The notes under the pieces: generated by a model
Told to the model about the DNA's origin: nothing
Databases searched by the model: none
Seen by the model: the letters and a program-made list of their open reading frames with translations, nothing else
NCBI GenBank assembly: GCA_018402735.1
Contig: JAGYIF010000001.1
Coordinates: forward strand, 452,936-516,935
Length of the DNA stretch: 64,000 nucleotides
Origin: Pelagibacteraceae bacterium
GTDB taxonomy: Bacteria; Pseudomonadota; Alphaproteobacteria; Pelagibacterales; Pelagibacteraceae
Reading direction: 5' to 3'
Translations under genes and position numbers: made by a program
Shown: positions 7,198 through 15,288 of the stretch, piece by piece
How the letters are laid out: the number at the start of each line of letters is the position of its first letter
How positions within the stretch are numbered: position 1 is the first letter of the stretch

Positions 7198-7524
7198 ATG
7201 AAAAAAGAAGCGCTAAAAAAAGAATGTCCCTACTCTAGCGCAATTCCTCAAATATTTAAGTGCATGGGTTATGTACTGAAATCTTATGCAGGAGTTGGTA
7301 TTGCGCTCGCTTTATTTATGTTGGTGGGTTTACAAATTGAACAACAATATCGTGGACAACGATATATGGGAAAATGTATTAATCACTTAAGCAACCCAGA
7401 TCTAAAGATAAGCGAACAAGAGAGAAATTTTGCTTGTGCAAACATTTACAGAGAAAGTCCTTCTTTATTTGAGTATTACAAAGGCAATATCTTGAAGTTT
7501 ATGCCTGAAAATTCTTTTAGATAA
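7198..7524 (+). CDS. single-pass membrane protein, 108 aa, unknown
   Basis: One transmembrane helix lies at about residues 31-47 (GVGIALALFMLVGLQI) after a cytosolic N-terminus of about 30 residues. The C-terminal domain of about 60 residues is polar, with cysteines at about 60 and 81 that could form a disulfide if periplasmic. No family was recognised. It is divergent from the zinc-ribbon gene and followed by a separate small-gene set. Confidence 0.55.
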   Translation: MKKEALKKECPYSSAIPQIFKCMGYVLKSYAGVGIALALFMLVGLQIEQQYRGQRYMGKCINHLSNPDLKISEQERNFACANIYRESPSLFEYYKGNILKFMPENSFR

Positions 7525-7607
7525 TTTTTGTTACTATTGTTATTATGTCTTTAATTTTAGACATTAGATCTATAGTTTGGTAATTTATTACAAATTAAGA
7601 GGTTATC

Positions 7608-7913
7608 TTGTTCAATTTTATTTCAAATATATTTAAGTCCAGAAGCAAGCAAATAGAAGAAAAAGCTTTTAAATACCTTAAAGAAGTTAGTTCTATTTCA
7701 AGACAAATTGCTGGAGAAAAAAATGAGATTAAGCTTAGAGGTTTGGCTTTTTCTTTAAAGAAAAATTACGATCTTGCAATGAATCTCTTAAAAGAAATTG
7801 ATTATGATATGAGCAAAATTGAAAAAGCTTACTTTGATCCTAAAAAAACTTTATCTTCAAATAATTACAAAAAAGTAGAGGAAATTCTTAAAAGCTTAGA
7901 AAAATCTGAATGA
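7608..7913 (+). CDS. helical protein, 101 aa, unknown (TTG start)
   Basis: The start is TTG, supported by AGAGG five nucleotides upstream. The product is almost entirely helical and charged, with possible coiled-coil heptads from about residue 10 to 75 (for example KQIEEKAFKYLKEV), and lacks a membrane segment. Its stop overlaps the ATG of a 28-residue membrane protein (ATGA), so the two are translationally coupled. The family is not recognised. A soluble helix bundle working with the membrane peptide is a reasonable but untested reading. Confidence 0.55.
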   Translation: MFNFISNIFKSRSKQIEEKAFKYLKEVSSISRQIAGEKNEIKLRGLAFSLKKNYDLAMNLLKEIDYDMSKIEKAYFDPKKTLSSNNYKKVEEILKSLEKSE

Positions 7914-7996
7914 ATTGGTTTTTGATCTCTGTTATAATGGTGGCCACTATAATTGTTCTCATAACCTTACCTCTGATTTTTTCTAAAAAAGCTTAA
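7910..7996 (+). CDS. tiny single-pass membrane protein, 28 aa
   Basis: The ORF overlaps the previous stop as ATGA. It encodes one hydrophobic helix spanning nearly its whole length (WFLISVIMVATIIVLITLPL) with a short basic tail (SKKA). The overlap and clean topology support translation coupled to the helical protein upstream. No family was recognised. Confidence 0.55.
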   Translation: MNWFLISVIMVATIIVLITLPLIFSKKA

Positions 7997-8024
7997 AAGA
8001 ACAAAAAACGCTGATTTTGATACA

Positions 8025-8123
8025 ATGCCTAAAAAGAAGAAAACCTATCAACAAAAAATAAAAAAATCGAGACAGCGCAAAAACACCAAAGGTTTATTAA
8101 AAATCTTACGGCAATCTAATTAA
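8025..8123 (+). CDS. tiny lysine/arginine-rich protein, 32 aa
   Basis: The frame begins MPKKKKTYQQKIKKSRQRKN and ends in LLKILRQSN; about 40% of residues are basic. It follows the 28-residue membrane ORF by 28 nt and its end overlaps the convergent AEC permease by 8 nt. No strong Shine-Dalgarno is seen. The composition resembles ribosomal-tail or nucleic-acid-binding peptides, but the function is unknown. Confidence 0.4.
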   Translation: MPKKKKTYQQKIKKSRQRKNTKGLLKILRQSN

Positions 8124-9021
8124 AATACGTAAGCGCAAATAAAACTGTAAAAGGAATAGTGAAAATTGAAATGGTAGTTGAAACTGCAATTACGCTTGCG
8201 ATATTGTCTGTTTGCTCATCAGCTGAATACATTTTTGCCAATAAATAAGTAAGCACTGCAGCAGGCATTGAGCATTGTATAAATAACACCCCAGCTTGAT
8301 AACCTGTAAGACCAAAAAATTTAATCACTGCAAAAGCTATCAGTGGCCCTCCTAATAATCTTGCAAAGGAAATAATGAGCGTTTTTTTTATATCTATTGT
8401 TTTTAACGAACTTAAAGCAATGCCAAGTGAAGTTAATACAAGAACGAGTCCCGTATAACCAACTAACATGGTAGTATTAACAATAAATTTGGGAACAGGA
8501 GTTTTAAAATATAAAAACATAGCTGCAACCAGCATTGCATATAATGGTACTGATTTGATAACTGGTTCAATTGTAAATTTTCCTTTTGCTAAGAAAATGT
8601 TCAGCGTAAAATGCAAAATCATAACCATAGAGGCAATAGCACTTGCAATTGAAAATCCTTCTGGTCCATAAGCAAATAAGCAAAAGGCTAAACCCATATT
8701 TCCCATATTGGGTAAAATAATAGGAGAAAGTTCTGTTAACACATTTCTTTTTAGAAGAAGCAAAATTACAACACCTATGATAGCAAAAAGAGCAATACAC
8801 AACAGAGTAATTCCAGCAAATTTTATAAAAAGATAAAAATCTAAATTAGTTAAAGTTAAAGAATAAAAAAGAAGACTGGGAACACCAACACTTCCGGCAA
8901 AACCTGTAATGATATTAGTATCAAAATTTGGATTTTTTTTTCCAAACATATAACCTATGCCGATAATGAAAAAAACAGGGAATATAACTTCAAGCAGCTT
9001 TGTAAAAATTTCTAGCTGCAT
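8116..9021 (-). CDS. AEC-family transporter (auxin efflux carrier-like)
   Basis: This 301-residue protein has about ten hydrophobic helices arranged as two five-helix halves, as in the AEC (TC 2.A.69) family of carboxylate/malonate-type permeases. The N-terminal half shows the family-like LPNMGNMGLAFCLFAYGPEG (about 103-122), with the conserved Asn/Gly-rich crossover loop, and the C-terminal half QCSMPAAVLTYLLA. The substrate cannot be predicted from sequence, but organic acids are usual. A 27-residue membrane ORF lies 5 nt upstream on the same strand. Confidence 0.8.
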   Translation of the reverse strand: MQLEIFTKLLEVIFPVFFIIGIGYMFGKKNPNFDTNIITGFAGSVGVPSLLFYSLTLTNLDFYLFIKFAGITLLCIALFAIIGVVILLLLKRNVLTELSPIILPNMGNMGLAFCLFAYGPEGFSIASAIASMVMILHFTLNIFLAKGKFTIEPVIKSVPLYAMLVAAMFLYFKTPVPKFIVNTTMLVGYTGLVLVLTSLGIALSSLKTIDIKKTLIISFARLLGGPLIAFAVIKFFGLTGYQAGVLFIQCSMPAAVLTYLLAKMYSADEQTDNIASVIAVSTTISIFTIPFTVLFALTYFN

Positions 9022-9026
9022 AAAAT

Positions 9027-9110
9027 TTAAAAAATATATTTATCTACTAAATAAAAAGCAAAACCAATAGCAAGACCAAGCAGGATCCAGTGAAAATTAT
9101 CTTTAAGCAT
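9027..9110 (-). CDS. tiny membrane protein, 27 aa, upstream of the AEC permease
   Basis: The ORF encodes MLKDNFHW followed by one hydrophobic helix (ILLGLAIGFAFYLV) and DKYIF. It stops 5 nt before the start of the permease, suggesting translational coupling and perhaps a small partner of the transporter. The terminator at 9143-9187 isolates this pair from the next gene. Evidence is position plus membrane pattern. Confidence 0.45.
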   Translation of the reverse strand: MLKDNFHWILLGLAIGFAFYLVDKYIF

Positions 9111-9142
9111 AATTGGTTTGTATAGATTATTTTATATTTTTA

Positions 9143-9187
9143 AAGAAAAAGGACGCCAACTTATAACGGCTGACGTCCTTTCTTTTA
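9143..9187 (-). terminator. rho-independent terminator
   Basis: The minus-strand stem GGACGTCA/TTGGCGTCC (8 bp with one G-U pair) is followed by TTTTTCTTT. It lies just downstream of the 28-residue lysine-rich ORF at 9195-9281 and would terminate that transcript. Confidence 0.8.
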
Positions 9188-9194
9188 TGAACAA

Positions 9195-9281
9195 TTAATA
9201 CTGCTTCTTAGATTTGCTTACTTTTGGAGCTGTACTTTTTGGTTTTTTAGTTTCTTTTTTTACGTCTTTGCTTTTTCCCAT
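9195..9281 (-). CDS. tiny lysine-rich protein, 28 aa
   Basis: The frame starts MGKSKDVKKETKKPK and ends VSKSKKQY; 11 of 28 residues are Lys. A terminator follows within about 10 nt, indicating a dedicated transcript. The composition is like a histone-H1 tail or an intrinsically disordered nucleoid peptide. No family was recognised. Confidence 0.5.
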   Translation of the reverse strand: MGKSKDVKKETKKPKSTAPKVSKSKKQY

Positions 9282-9420
9282 AATATCCTACCGGTTAAAG
9301 TTAATTCCTTTATTACTCTTTTTTTTGACATAGTAAATATCATAGATGCTTTGAAACAGTAGTCTTGTAAAATGTGAATTAATAATTAACTAGCAAACTC
9401 TAACCAGTAAGAAATAAATC

Positions 9421-10521
9421 ATGAAACTTTTATCAGAATTAAAATTAGGCCCTATCACTTTAAAAAACAGAGTCATTATGGCTCCTTTAACGAGAATGCG
9501 TTCAGCTCAGCCTGGCAATATACCTCAAGAATTAAATGGAACTTACTATGCGCAAAGAGCAAGCGCTGGTTTAATTATTACAGAAGCAACTCAAGTTTCT
9601 CAGCAGGGACAAGGTTATCCTGGAACACCAGGTATTCATAATAAAGAACAAGCCGCTGGTTGGAAAAAAGTGACCAAAGCCGTTCACGATAAGGGTGGAA
9701 AAATTTTTTTACAATTATGGCATGTTGGACGAATTTCACACAGCTCACATCAACCTGATGGCAAATTACCTGTAGCACCTTCTGCGATTGCCGCTAAAAA
9801 TAGCGGAACCTATACTGCAGAATGGAAACCTACAGAAATTCTTACACCACATGCTCTAGAAGTTTCTGAAATTAAAGAAATAGTTAAAGATTTTAAACAA
9901 GCATCTATTTATGCGAAAGAAGCTGACTTTGATGGTGTGGAAGTGCATATGGCGAATGGTTATTTATTAGATCAGTTTTTACAAAATGGAAGTAATCAAA
10001 GAACAGATGCATATGGTGGATCTATAGCGGACCGAGTTAAATTTCCTTTAGAAGTTTTAGATGCTGTACTATCGGTTTGGGGTAAAGATAAAGTTGGTGT
10101 TCGACTATCTCCTTACGGAACATTTAACGATATGAGTGATTCAGATCCTGTAGCTTTATTTGGGCACCTAATCGAGGAATTAAATAAAAGAGAAATTGTG
10201 TTCCTAGATATGATTGAACCAAGGGCAACTACTGCCGGCGGAGATGATAAACTTAATGATAAAGCCCCTAGTGCTTCTGATTTATTTAAAAACAAATTCA
10301 AAGGAATATTTATTTCAGCAGGTGGTTATGATCCCGACATGGCTGAAGAAGCATTAAAAAACAATAAGGCAGACGCGATTATGTTTGGCCGATGGTTTAT
10401 TTCTAATCCAGATTTGCCGGAACGTATTGCTAAAAAAGCAGAGCTAACTAAATACGACAGAGCTACTTTTTATGGCGGACAAGAAAAGGGTTACATAGAT
10501 TACCCCTTTCTGGCTTACTAG
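9421..10521 (+). CDS. nemA: NADH:flavin oxidoreductase, old yellow enzyme family
   Basis: This 366-residue TIM-barrel flavoprotein resembles N-ethylmaleimide/morphinone reductases. Visible motifs are the start LKLGPITLKNRVIMAPLTR (6-24), LQLWHVGRISH near 98-108, the active-site region EVHMANGYLLDQFLQNG (about 174-190), the RTDAYGGS segment and a C-terminal phosphate-binding SAGGYD...ADAIMFGRWF. It would bind FMN and reduce activated alkenes or nitro compounds with NAD(P)H. The physiological substrate is unknown and the symbol rests on similarity only. It is a single gene with tiny ORFs on both sides. Confidence 0.88.
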   Translation: MKLLSELKLGPITLKNRVIMAPLTRMRSAQPGNIPQELNGTYYAQRASAGLIITEATQVSQQGQGYPGTPGIHNKEQAAGWKKVTKAVHDKGGKIFLQLWHVGRISHSSHQPDGKLPVAPSAIAAKNSGTYTAEWKPTEILTPHALEVSEIKEIVKDFKQASIYAKEADFDGVEVHMANGYLLDQFLQNGSNQRTDAYGGSIADRVKFPLEVLDAVLSVWGKDKVGVRLSPYGTFNDMSDSDPVALFGHLIEELNKREIVFLDMIEPRATTAGGDDKLNDKAPSASDLFKNKFKGIFISAGGYDPDMAEEALKNNKADAIMFGRWFISNPDLPERIAKKAELTKYDRATFYGGQEKGYIDYPFLAY

Positions 10522-10532
10522 TAATTTTATTA

Positions 10533-10613
10533 TTACGCGAAGTAATGAATAGCTAAAGATAATGTAGCTATAAATGCTAGGCTAAATAAATTTATTTTAA
10601 TTGTTTTTGTCAT
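10533..10613 (-). CDS. tiny membrane peptide, 26 aa
   Basis: The ORF begins MTKTIKINLF followed by a hydrophobic stretch (SLAFIATLSLAIHYFA). It is convergent to the flavin oxidoreductase, 11 nt from its stop. There is no good Shine-Dalgarno, so support is limited to the membrane-like pattern repeated elsewhere in this genome. Confidence 0.35.
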   Translation of the reverse strand: MTKTIKINLFSLAFIATLSLAIHYFA

Positions 10614-10719
10614 AATAATACCACTACCTGATTAGGAGAATTTTGAGCAATGCTATTTGGTGATAGCTAGTATCTAAAAAACGAATGACGCAAAGCTATA
10701 ATTGATCTACTATTTACAT

Positions 10720-10917
10720 ATGAAAGAAGAAACTCCAAAAAAAATTGATTGGAAAGAAATAATTCAAACTAGCAAGATTAGTATTATTTGGTACATAGTA
10801 ATTTCTTTCAGTTGGTGGATTTTAGGAATCTATCCTAACATTTTATTTTCATTAGGTGGCCAGCTTGTAATTGCTGGACTCGCCAGTCTCATGGCTTTTC
10901 TTCACACTAAAAAATAA
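10720..10917 (+). CDS. small two-helix membrane protein, 65 aa
   Basis: From ATG at 10720 (MKEETPKKIDW) the protein has a charged N-terminus of about 18 residues and two hydrophobic helices, about 24-42 (IIWYIVISFSWWILGIY) and 45-60 (LFSLGGQLVIAGLASL), with a KK tail. A TTG 18 bases upstream could add six residues but is not needed. The end overlaps a possible 29-codon ORF by one base (TAATG). No family was recognised. Confidence 0.5.
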   Translation: MKEETPKKIDWKEIIQTSKISIIWYIVISFSWWILGIYPNILFSLGGQLVIAGLASLMAFLHTKK

Positions 10918-11006
10918 TGCAATCAAAAATTGTTTCAATTTTTAATACCCTAGAAGACGCGACAATTGATCTTAATGCTTGTCATATTTTGTTCATAATA
11001 TTTTGA
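10917..11006 (+). CDS. possible 29-aa ORF coupled by TAATG overlap
   Basis: ATG at 10917 overlaps the TAA of the two-helix membrane protein by one base and opens a 29-codon frame (MQSKIVSIFNTLEDA...). There are no features beyond the overlap and a hydrophobic end (HILFIIF). It may be chance. Confidence 0.25.
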   Translation: MQSKIVSIFNTLEDATIDLNACHILFIIF

Positions 11007-11086
11007 TAGTCTATACAAGGTCTTAGTACTCGTCCTTATTTAGCCATCTTAATCTTTGTTCGGAGTTGTGCTGAGACCACTCAACG

Positions 11087-11260
11087 TCATTGTTTATTCA
11101 ATAAGCTAATTACTAGTTTTGACTTGTAAATAATCTTGATTAATTCCAAATCAATTTGAAAGCTTTCCGATTGAGGACTCTTTAATTTTTTTCTGATTCT
11201 CTCTAGCCCGGTAGAAATACTGTTAAGATCTCTAATAGAAAATTTTGTTTTACAAATCAT
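11087..11260 (-). CDS. small hypothetical protein, 57 aa
   Basis: A 57-codon frame on the minus strand fills what is otherwise an empty spacer. The product is helical and basic in the middle (RIRKKLKSPQ, 21-30) with an N-terminal MICKTKFSIRDL and C-terminal VISLLNKQ. No Shine-Dalgarno is clear. It is divergent from the DUF6111-like gene. The bases between 11007 and 11086 show nothing recognisable. Confidence 0.4.
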   Translation of the reverse strand: MICKTKFSIRDLNSISTGLERIRKKLKSPQSESFQIDLELIKIIYKSKLVISLLNKQ

Positions 11261-11315
11261 AATAAATTAATATCTTTGGTCTTACCTTTTAAATAAGGTA
11301 TTTATAAAATAAATT

Positions 11316-11558
11316 ATGTTAAATAAAATTATAATTTTAATAGCCATTCTTGCGCCATTTGCTATTTTTTATGTGTCAAAAAAATTAGTAAAAAAAAGTG
11401 AGGGCAAATGGCCTATCATTAAACTTTCGCTAATAAGTTTGTTTTTTTTGATTTGTGTACTCCTTTATTTTAGGTTCACAAATGACGCACCAGCTGGAAA
11501 ACAATATATTCCACCTAAATTAGAAAATGGAAAAGTAATAAGTCCAAAAGTTCAATAG
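11316..11558 (+). CDS. DUF6111-like small membrane protein, 80 aa
   Basis: Two transmembrane helices (about 4-22 and 33-52) are followed by a polar tail with YIPPKLENGKVISP (64-77). Alphaproteobacterial DUF6111 proteins have the same plan and a conserved YxPPxxxxGxxxP tail, so membership is likely; the function is unknown. It precedes hemA by 39 nt and may be transcribed with it. Confidence 0.6.
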   Translation: MLNKIIILIAILAPFAIFYVSKKLVKKSEGKWPIIKLSLISLFFLICVLLYFRFTNDAPAGKQYIPPKLENGKVISPKVQ

Positions 11559-11597
11559 ATTATCTCCATAAGTATTAGTATAAATTGAAAAAAAATT

Positions 11598-12818
11598 ATG
11601 AAATTTAATTATAATTCTATTTTTGAAAACGCTCTTAATCAGCTTCGAAGTGAAGGCAGGTATAGAGTCTTTAATAATATAACTCGTAAAAGTGGTGAGT
11701 TTCCTAAAGCAGTATTTAATAATGAATTAGGAATAAAATCAGATGTAACTATTTGGTGCAGCAATGATTATCTTGGAATGGGTCAACATCCAGAAGTAAT
11801 TGATGCATTTGTTAATGCAGCAAAAGCTGTGGGTGCAGGTGCGGGTGGTACCAGAAATATTTCAGGAACTTCCAGTTATCATGTTGAGTTAGAACGAGAA
11901 CTTTGCAAATTTCATCACAAAGAATCTGCTTTAATTTTTACTTCAGGATATATTGCAAACGAATGTGCGCTAAGTACTCTTTCTAGATTTTTACCAAATT
12001 GCATTGTTTATTCTGATGCAAATAATCATGCTTCCATGATCGAGGGTATTAAAAATGGCAAATCAGATAAACATATTTGGAAACATAATGATGTAGAGCA
12101 TTTAGAATATTTATTAAAACAGTCTCCAGCAGATGCTCCTAAAATTGTAGCGTTTGAATCGGTATATTCGATGGATGGAGATTTGTGTCCTATTAAAGAT
12201 ATTATTCGAGTATCAAAAAAATATAATGCTCTCACCTACTTAGACGAAGTTCATGGTGTTGGACTATATGGCGATCATGGCGGTGGCCTATCAGAATTAA
12301 TGGGAGTTGCGGACGAACTTGATATTATTGAAGGAACTCTTGCTAAAGGTTTTGGAATTATGGGTGGCTACATTGCTGCCAATAAAAATATTGCAGATGT
12401 AATTAGATCATTTGCGCCAGGATTTATTTTTACAACATCTATGCCTCCAAGCATCGCAGCGGCAGCTATTGCTAGTATACGTGTGGTTAAAAATAACAAC
12501 TCTTTACGATTAGAGCTACACGAGAGAGCAAGTAAACTAAAAAAATTAATGTTAGACAGAAATTTACCTATTATAAAAAATGACAGTCATATTGTACCTT
12601 TATTGGTGAAAGACTCTGCAAGATGTAAGAAAATTTCAGATATTTTATTAAATGAGTTTTCTATTTATGTTCAGCCCATTAATTACCCTACAGTCCCTAG
12701 AGGAACGGAACGTTTACGCTTTACTCCTACACCATACCATGATGATAAAAAAATGGAGTACTTAGTTGATTGCCTTGATCACATTTGGAGTGAATTAAAA
12801 TTGTCTAGAGCTGCATAA
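11598..12818 (+). CDS. hemA: 5-aminolevulinate synthase
   Basis: This enzyme condenses glycine and succinyl-CoA to 5-aminolevulinate, the first step of haem synthesis in the Shemin pathway of alphaproteobacteria. At 406 residues it is the usual bacterial length. Family signatures include WCSNDYLGMGQHP (54-66), GAGAGGTRNISGTS (about 80-93), DEVHGVGLYGDHGGG and the PLP-lysine motif EGTLAKGFG (K near 248). The N-terminal Glu/Arg region for CoA binding starts MKFNYNSIF. It is followed by typA on the opposite strand. Confidence 0.95.
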   Translation: MKFNYNSIFENALNQLRSEGRYRVFNNITRKSGEFPKAVFNNELGIKSDVTIWCSNDYLGMGQHPEVIDAFVNAAKAVGAGAGGTRNISGTSSYHVELERELCKFHHKESALIFTSGYIANECALSTLSRFLPNCIVYSDANNHASMIEGIKNGKSDKHIWKHNDVEHLEYLLKQSPADAPKIVAFESVYSMDGDLCPIKDIIRVSKKYNALTYLDEVHGVGLYGDHGGGLSELMGVADELDIIEGTLAKGFGIMGGYIAANKNIADVIRSFAPGFIFTTSMPPSIAAAAIASIRVVKNNNSLRLELHERASKLKKLMLDRNLPIIKNDSHIVPLLVKDSARCKKISDILLNEFSIYVQPINYPTVPRGTERLRFTPTPYHDDKKMEYLVDCLDHIWSELKLSRAA

Positions 12819-12895
12819 ACTGCTCACATAGTGGATAACTAAAACACTCTGTGGTTTCAATTTGAGTCTTAAAAAGAATCAAAACAAGAACATCG

Positions 12896-12910
12896 TTCTT
12901 AAAATGGGTG
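12896..12910. terminator. possible terminator hairpin between hemA and typA
   Basis: AAGAAC/GTTCTT form a 6-bp stem with a 3-base loop. On the minus strand the sequence beyond is T-rich, though interrupted, which would fit termination of typA. The stem is weak, so the call is tentative. Confidence 0.3.
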
Positions 12911-12953
12911 AATTATCAACAGTGGTTGTGTAAAACTTTATAAAAGCAAAAGC

Positions 12954-14765
12954 TTAACTTTTAGAAGCACGTTTTCGTTCGTGTTCTAATAAAAATTTCT
13001 TTCTTAGTCTTAAGTGGCGAGGAGTAACTTCTAATAATTCGTCTTCATTAATATAAGACATTAATTCCTCTAAATTCATTACAACTGGAGGAACTAAAGC
13101 GACAGCTTCATCACTTCCTGAAGCTCGCATGTTGGTTAATTGCTTTCCCTTCATAACGTTAATAACTAGATCGTTTTCTCTGGAGTGTTCTCCAACGATC
13201 ATGCCCTGATATACATCTGTATTATGCGAAACAAACATTCGGCCTCGATCTTGCAGTTTCCAAATTGCAAAGGCTACTGCTTGGCCTGTATCAATTGAAA
13301 TTAAAGCTCCATTTCTTCTTCCGACAATCTCACCTTTAAATGGACCGTAAGAATGAAAAATTCTATTTAATACTCCAGTACCTTTTGTGTCAGTTAAAAA
13401 TCTGCTTTGATATCCAATCAAACCTCGAGATGGTGCTTTAAAAATAATACGTTTTTTACCAGCCCCTGTATCTTTCATATCTGTCATTTCAGCTTTTCGC
13501 TGATTCATATTGTCGATAACACTGCTTGAATATTCTTCATCTACATCGATCGTGACTTCTTCCATTGGTTCTAATTTTTGACCATTTTCAGTTTTATATA
13601 AAACTCTTGGTCTAGATACGGTTAATTCAAAACCTTCTCGTCTCATAGTTTCAATTAATACTCCTATTTGCAATTCACCACGTCCTCCGATTTCAAAAGA
13701 ATCTTTGCCTTCATTTTCTTTAAAAGTAATGGCTACGTTACTCTCTGCTTCTTTCATTAATCGTTCACGAATAACTGTTGATGTAACTTTTTTTCCATCT
13801 TTTCCCGCAAATGGAGAATCGTTAACTGTAATAGTAACCGACATTGTCGGTGGATCTATAGGTGTAGATTTTAAGGGTTCATTAACCGACATGTCGCAAA
13901 TGGTATCTGCAACAGAAGCATCTGATAAACCAGCAATACAAACAATATCTCCTGCGGTAACTTTGTCTGCAATAATTCTTTCTGTTCCAGCAAAAGTAAA
14001 AAGTTTTGTTAATCTTCCCATATCTACTTGCTCTCCTTTTAAATTAATTGCTTTTACTGTGTCATTTATTTTTGCAGATCCATGAATAACTCTTCCAACT
14101 AAACATCTTCCTAAATAAGAATCTGAACTTAATAACGTAACTAACATCGCAAAAGGCCTATTTTGGTCTACCTTTGGTTCTGATACATAACTTAAAATTA
14201 AATTTAATAAAGGATGTAAATTTTCTCTTGGCTCTTCTAATTCTTTAACACACCATCCCGCTCTTCCTGATGCATACAAAATAGGAAAATCTAACTGAGC
14301 ATCGCTTGCATCAAGTGAAACAAATAAATCAAATACTTCGTCAATAACTTCTTTAGGTCTTGCATCTGAACGATCAATTTTATTAATAATAACAATTGGG
14401 CGTAAACCTTGCTTTAGTGCTTTTCCTAAAACAAATTTTGTCTGAGGCATAGGACCTTCTGCTGCATCCACGAGCAAAATAACTCCATCAGTCATTCCAA
14501 GTACACGCTCAACTTCTCCGCCAAAATCAGCGTGGCCTGGTGTATCTATGATATTCATTCGAACATCTTTCCATTTCACCGAAGTTGGTTTTGCAAGAAT
14601 AGTAATTCCTCTTTCTTTTTCTAAATCTCCAGAATCCATTAATCGCTCTGCTACCAATTCATTTTCTCTAAACATTCCACTTTGCTTCATGATATTATCT
14701 AGCAAAGTTGTTTTTCCATGGTCGACATGGGCAATGATTGCGATGTTTCTTAACTTTAATTCCAT
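12954..14765 (-). CDS. typA: ribosome-associated translational GTPase TypA/BipA
   Basis: This 603-residue protein has the full BipA layout: an EF-Tu-like GTPase domain with G1 AHVDHGKTTL (12-21), G3 DTPGHADFGGEVERV and G4 NKIDRSDAR, then a beta-barrel domain, two EF-G-like domains and the BipA C-terminal domain with SRGLIGYQSRFLTDTKGTG. BipA assists ribosome assembly, especially in cold or stress. The length and motifs are intact. It is convergent with hemA and followed upstream by a decayed gene fragment. Confidence 0.95.
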   Translation of the reverse strand: MELKLRNIAIIAHVDHGKTTLLDNIMKQSGMFRENELVAERLMDSGDLEKERGITILAKPTSVKWKDVRMNIIDTPGHADFGGEVERVLGMTDGVILLVDAAEGPMPQTKFVLGKALKQGLRPIVIINKIDRSDARPKEVIDEVFDLFVSLDASDAQLDFPILYASGRAGWCVKELEEPRENLHPLLNLILSYVSEPKVDQNRPFAMLVTLLSSDSYLGRCLVGRVIHGSAKINDTVKAINLKGEQVDMGRLTKLFTFAGTERIIADKVTAGDIVCIAGLSDASVADTICDMSVNEPLKSTPIDPPTMSVTITVNDSPFAGKDGKKVTSTVIRERLMKEAESNVAITFKENEGKDSFEIGGRGELQIGVLIETMRREGFELTVSRPRVLYKTENGQKLEPMEEVTIDVDEEYSSSVIDNMNQRKAEMTDMKDTGAGKKRIIFKAPSRGLIGYQSRFLTDTKGTGVLNRIFHSYGPFKGEIVGRRNGALISIDTGQAVAFAIWKLQDRGRMFVSHNTDVYQGMIVGEHSRENDLVINVMKGKQLTNMRASGSDEAVALVPPVVMNLEELMSYINEDELLEVTPRHLRLRKKFLLEHERKRASKS

Positions 14766-14869
14766 AATGCGCCACTTAATACATGCTGTATTTTTAAAAG
14801 CTAGTGAATTTTATGTGGTTTTTTTCAGCAGTGCAGAGCACTACTAAAATAAACAATGACTTACTTGTA

Positions 14870-14970
14870 TTACTTAGCGGCTGGAGCTTTTTTAGCTTCT
14901 TAAGCAGCTTTCATTTTTGCGTAATATTCTTTTTTTTCTTCAGCAGTTAATATTCCTGCAAAAATAAGAT
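14870..14970 (-). pseudogene. decayed remnant of a small alanine/lysine-tailed protein gene
   Basis: On the minus strand a coding-like frame reads AGILTAEEKKEYYAKMKAA, then an in-frame TAA (14900-14902), then EAKKAPAAK and a final TAA (14870-14872). A further in-frame TAG lies upstream and no start codon precedes it. The KAPAAK-type tail and charged helix look like real protein, so this is probably a dead gene. The rest of the 14766-15047 spacer shows nothing recognisable. Confidence 0.45.
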
Positions 14971-15047
14971 TGGTCTATTTCCAATTACAATTTTGCACAT
15001 AGAAAATTTTAAATGAAATTTAATATTTGATAAGCAGTGAAAAAAGA

Positions 15048-15257
15048 CTAATTATCTGGATTTGTTAGGTCGTCTAGAGTGATGGTTTTTTTTATATCAT
15101 GCATCTCGACGCGCTTTTCTATCGATACGCTCGAGATTGCGGTGGTAGTTAAGGGGGCCCGTTTCAATTTTTTTGAAGCTAAACGATCTTTCCGCTTTTG
15201 CTCCTTTTGCATCGCACGTTCTCCGCGCTTTGCCTTGTAATTGTAGTGTATGCCCAA
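15048..15257 (-). CDS. small basic protein, 69 aa (TTG start, strong SD)
   Basis: The start is TTG at 15257, six nucleotides after a perfect AGGAGG; a short GCCC/GGGC hairpin covers the start region. The N-terminal half is highly basic and probably helical (RGERAMQKEQKRKDRLASKK, 11-30); the C-terminal third is Thr/Asp-rich (TITLDDLTNPDN). It follows cspA by 31 nt, so it is likely in the same transcript and may be cold-induced. The codons are richer in G+C than in neighbours. No named family was recognised; RNA binding is an inference from the charge. Confidence 0.65.
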   Translation of the reverse strand: MGIHYNYKAKRGERAMQKEQKRKDRLASKKLKRAPLTTTAISSVSIEKRVEMHDIKKTITLDDLTNPDN

Positions 15258-15288
15258 AACGGGCCTCCTAACTAATTAACGATTGGGA

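Noticed and set aside
13705..14085. Plus-strand 126-codon frame within typA
   Set aside because: typA is intact on minus with full GTPase motifs; no start signals or homology on plus.
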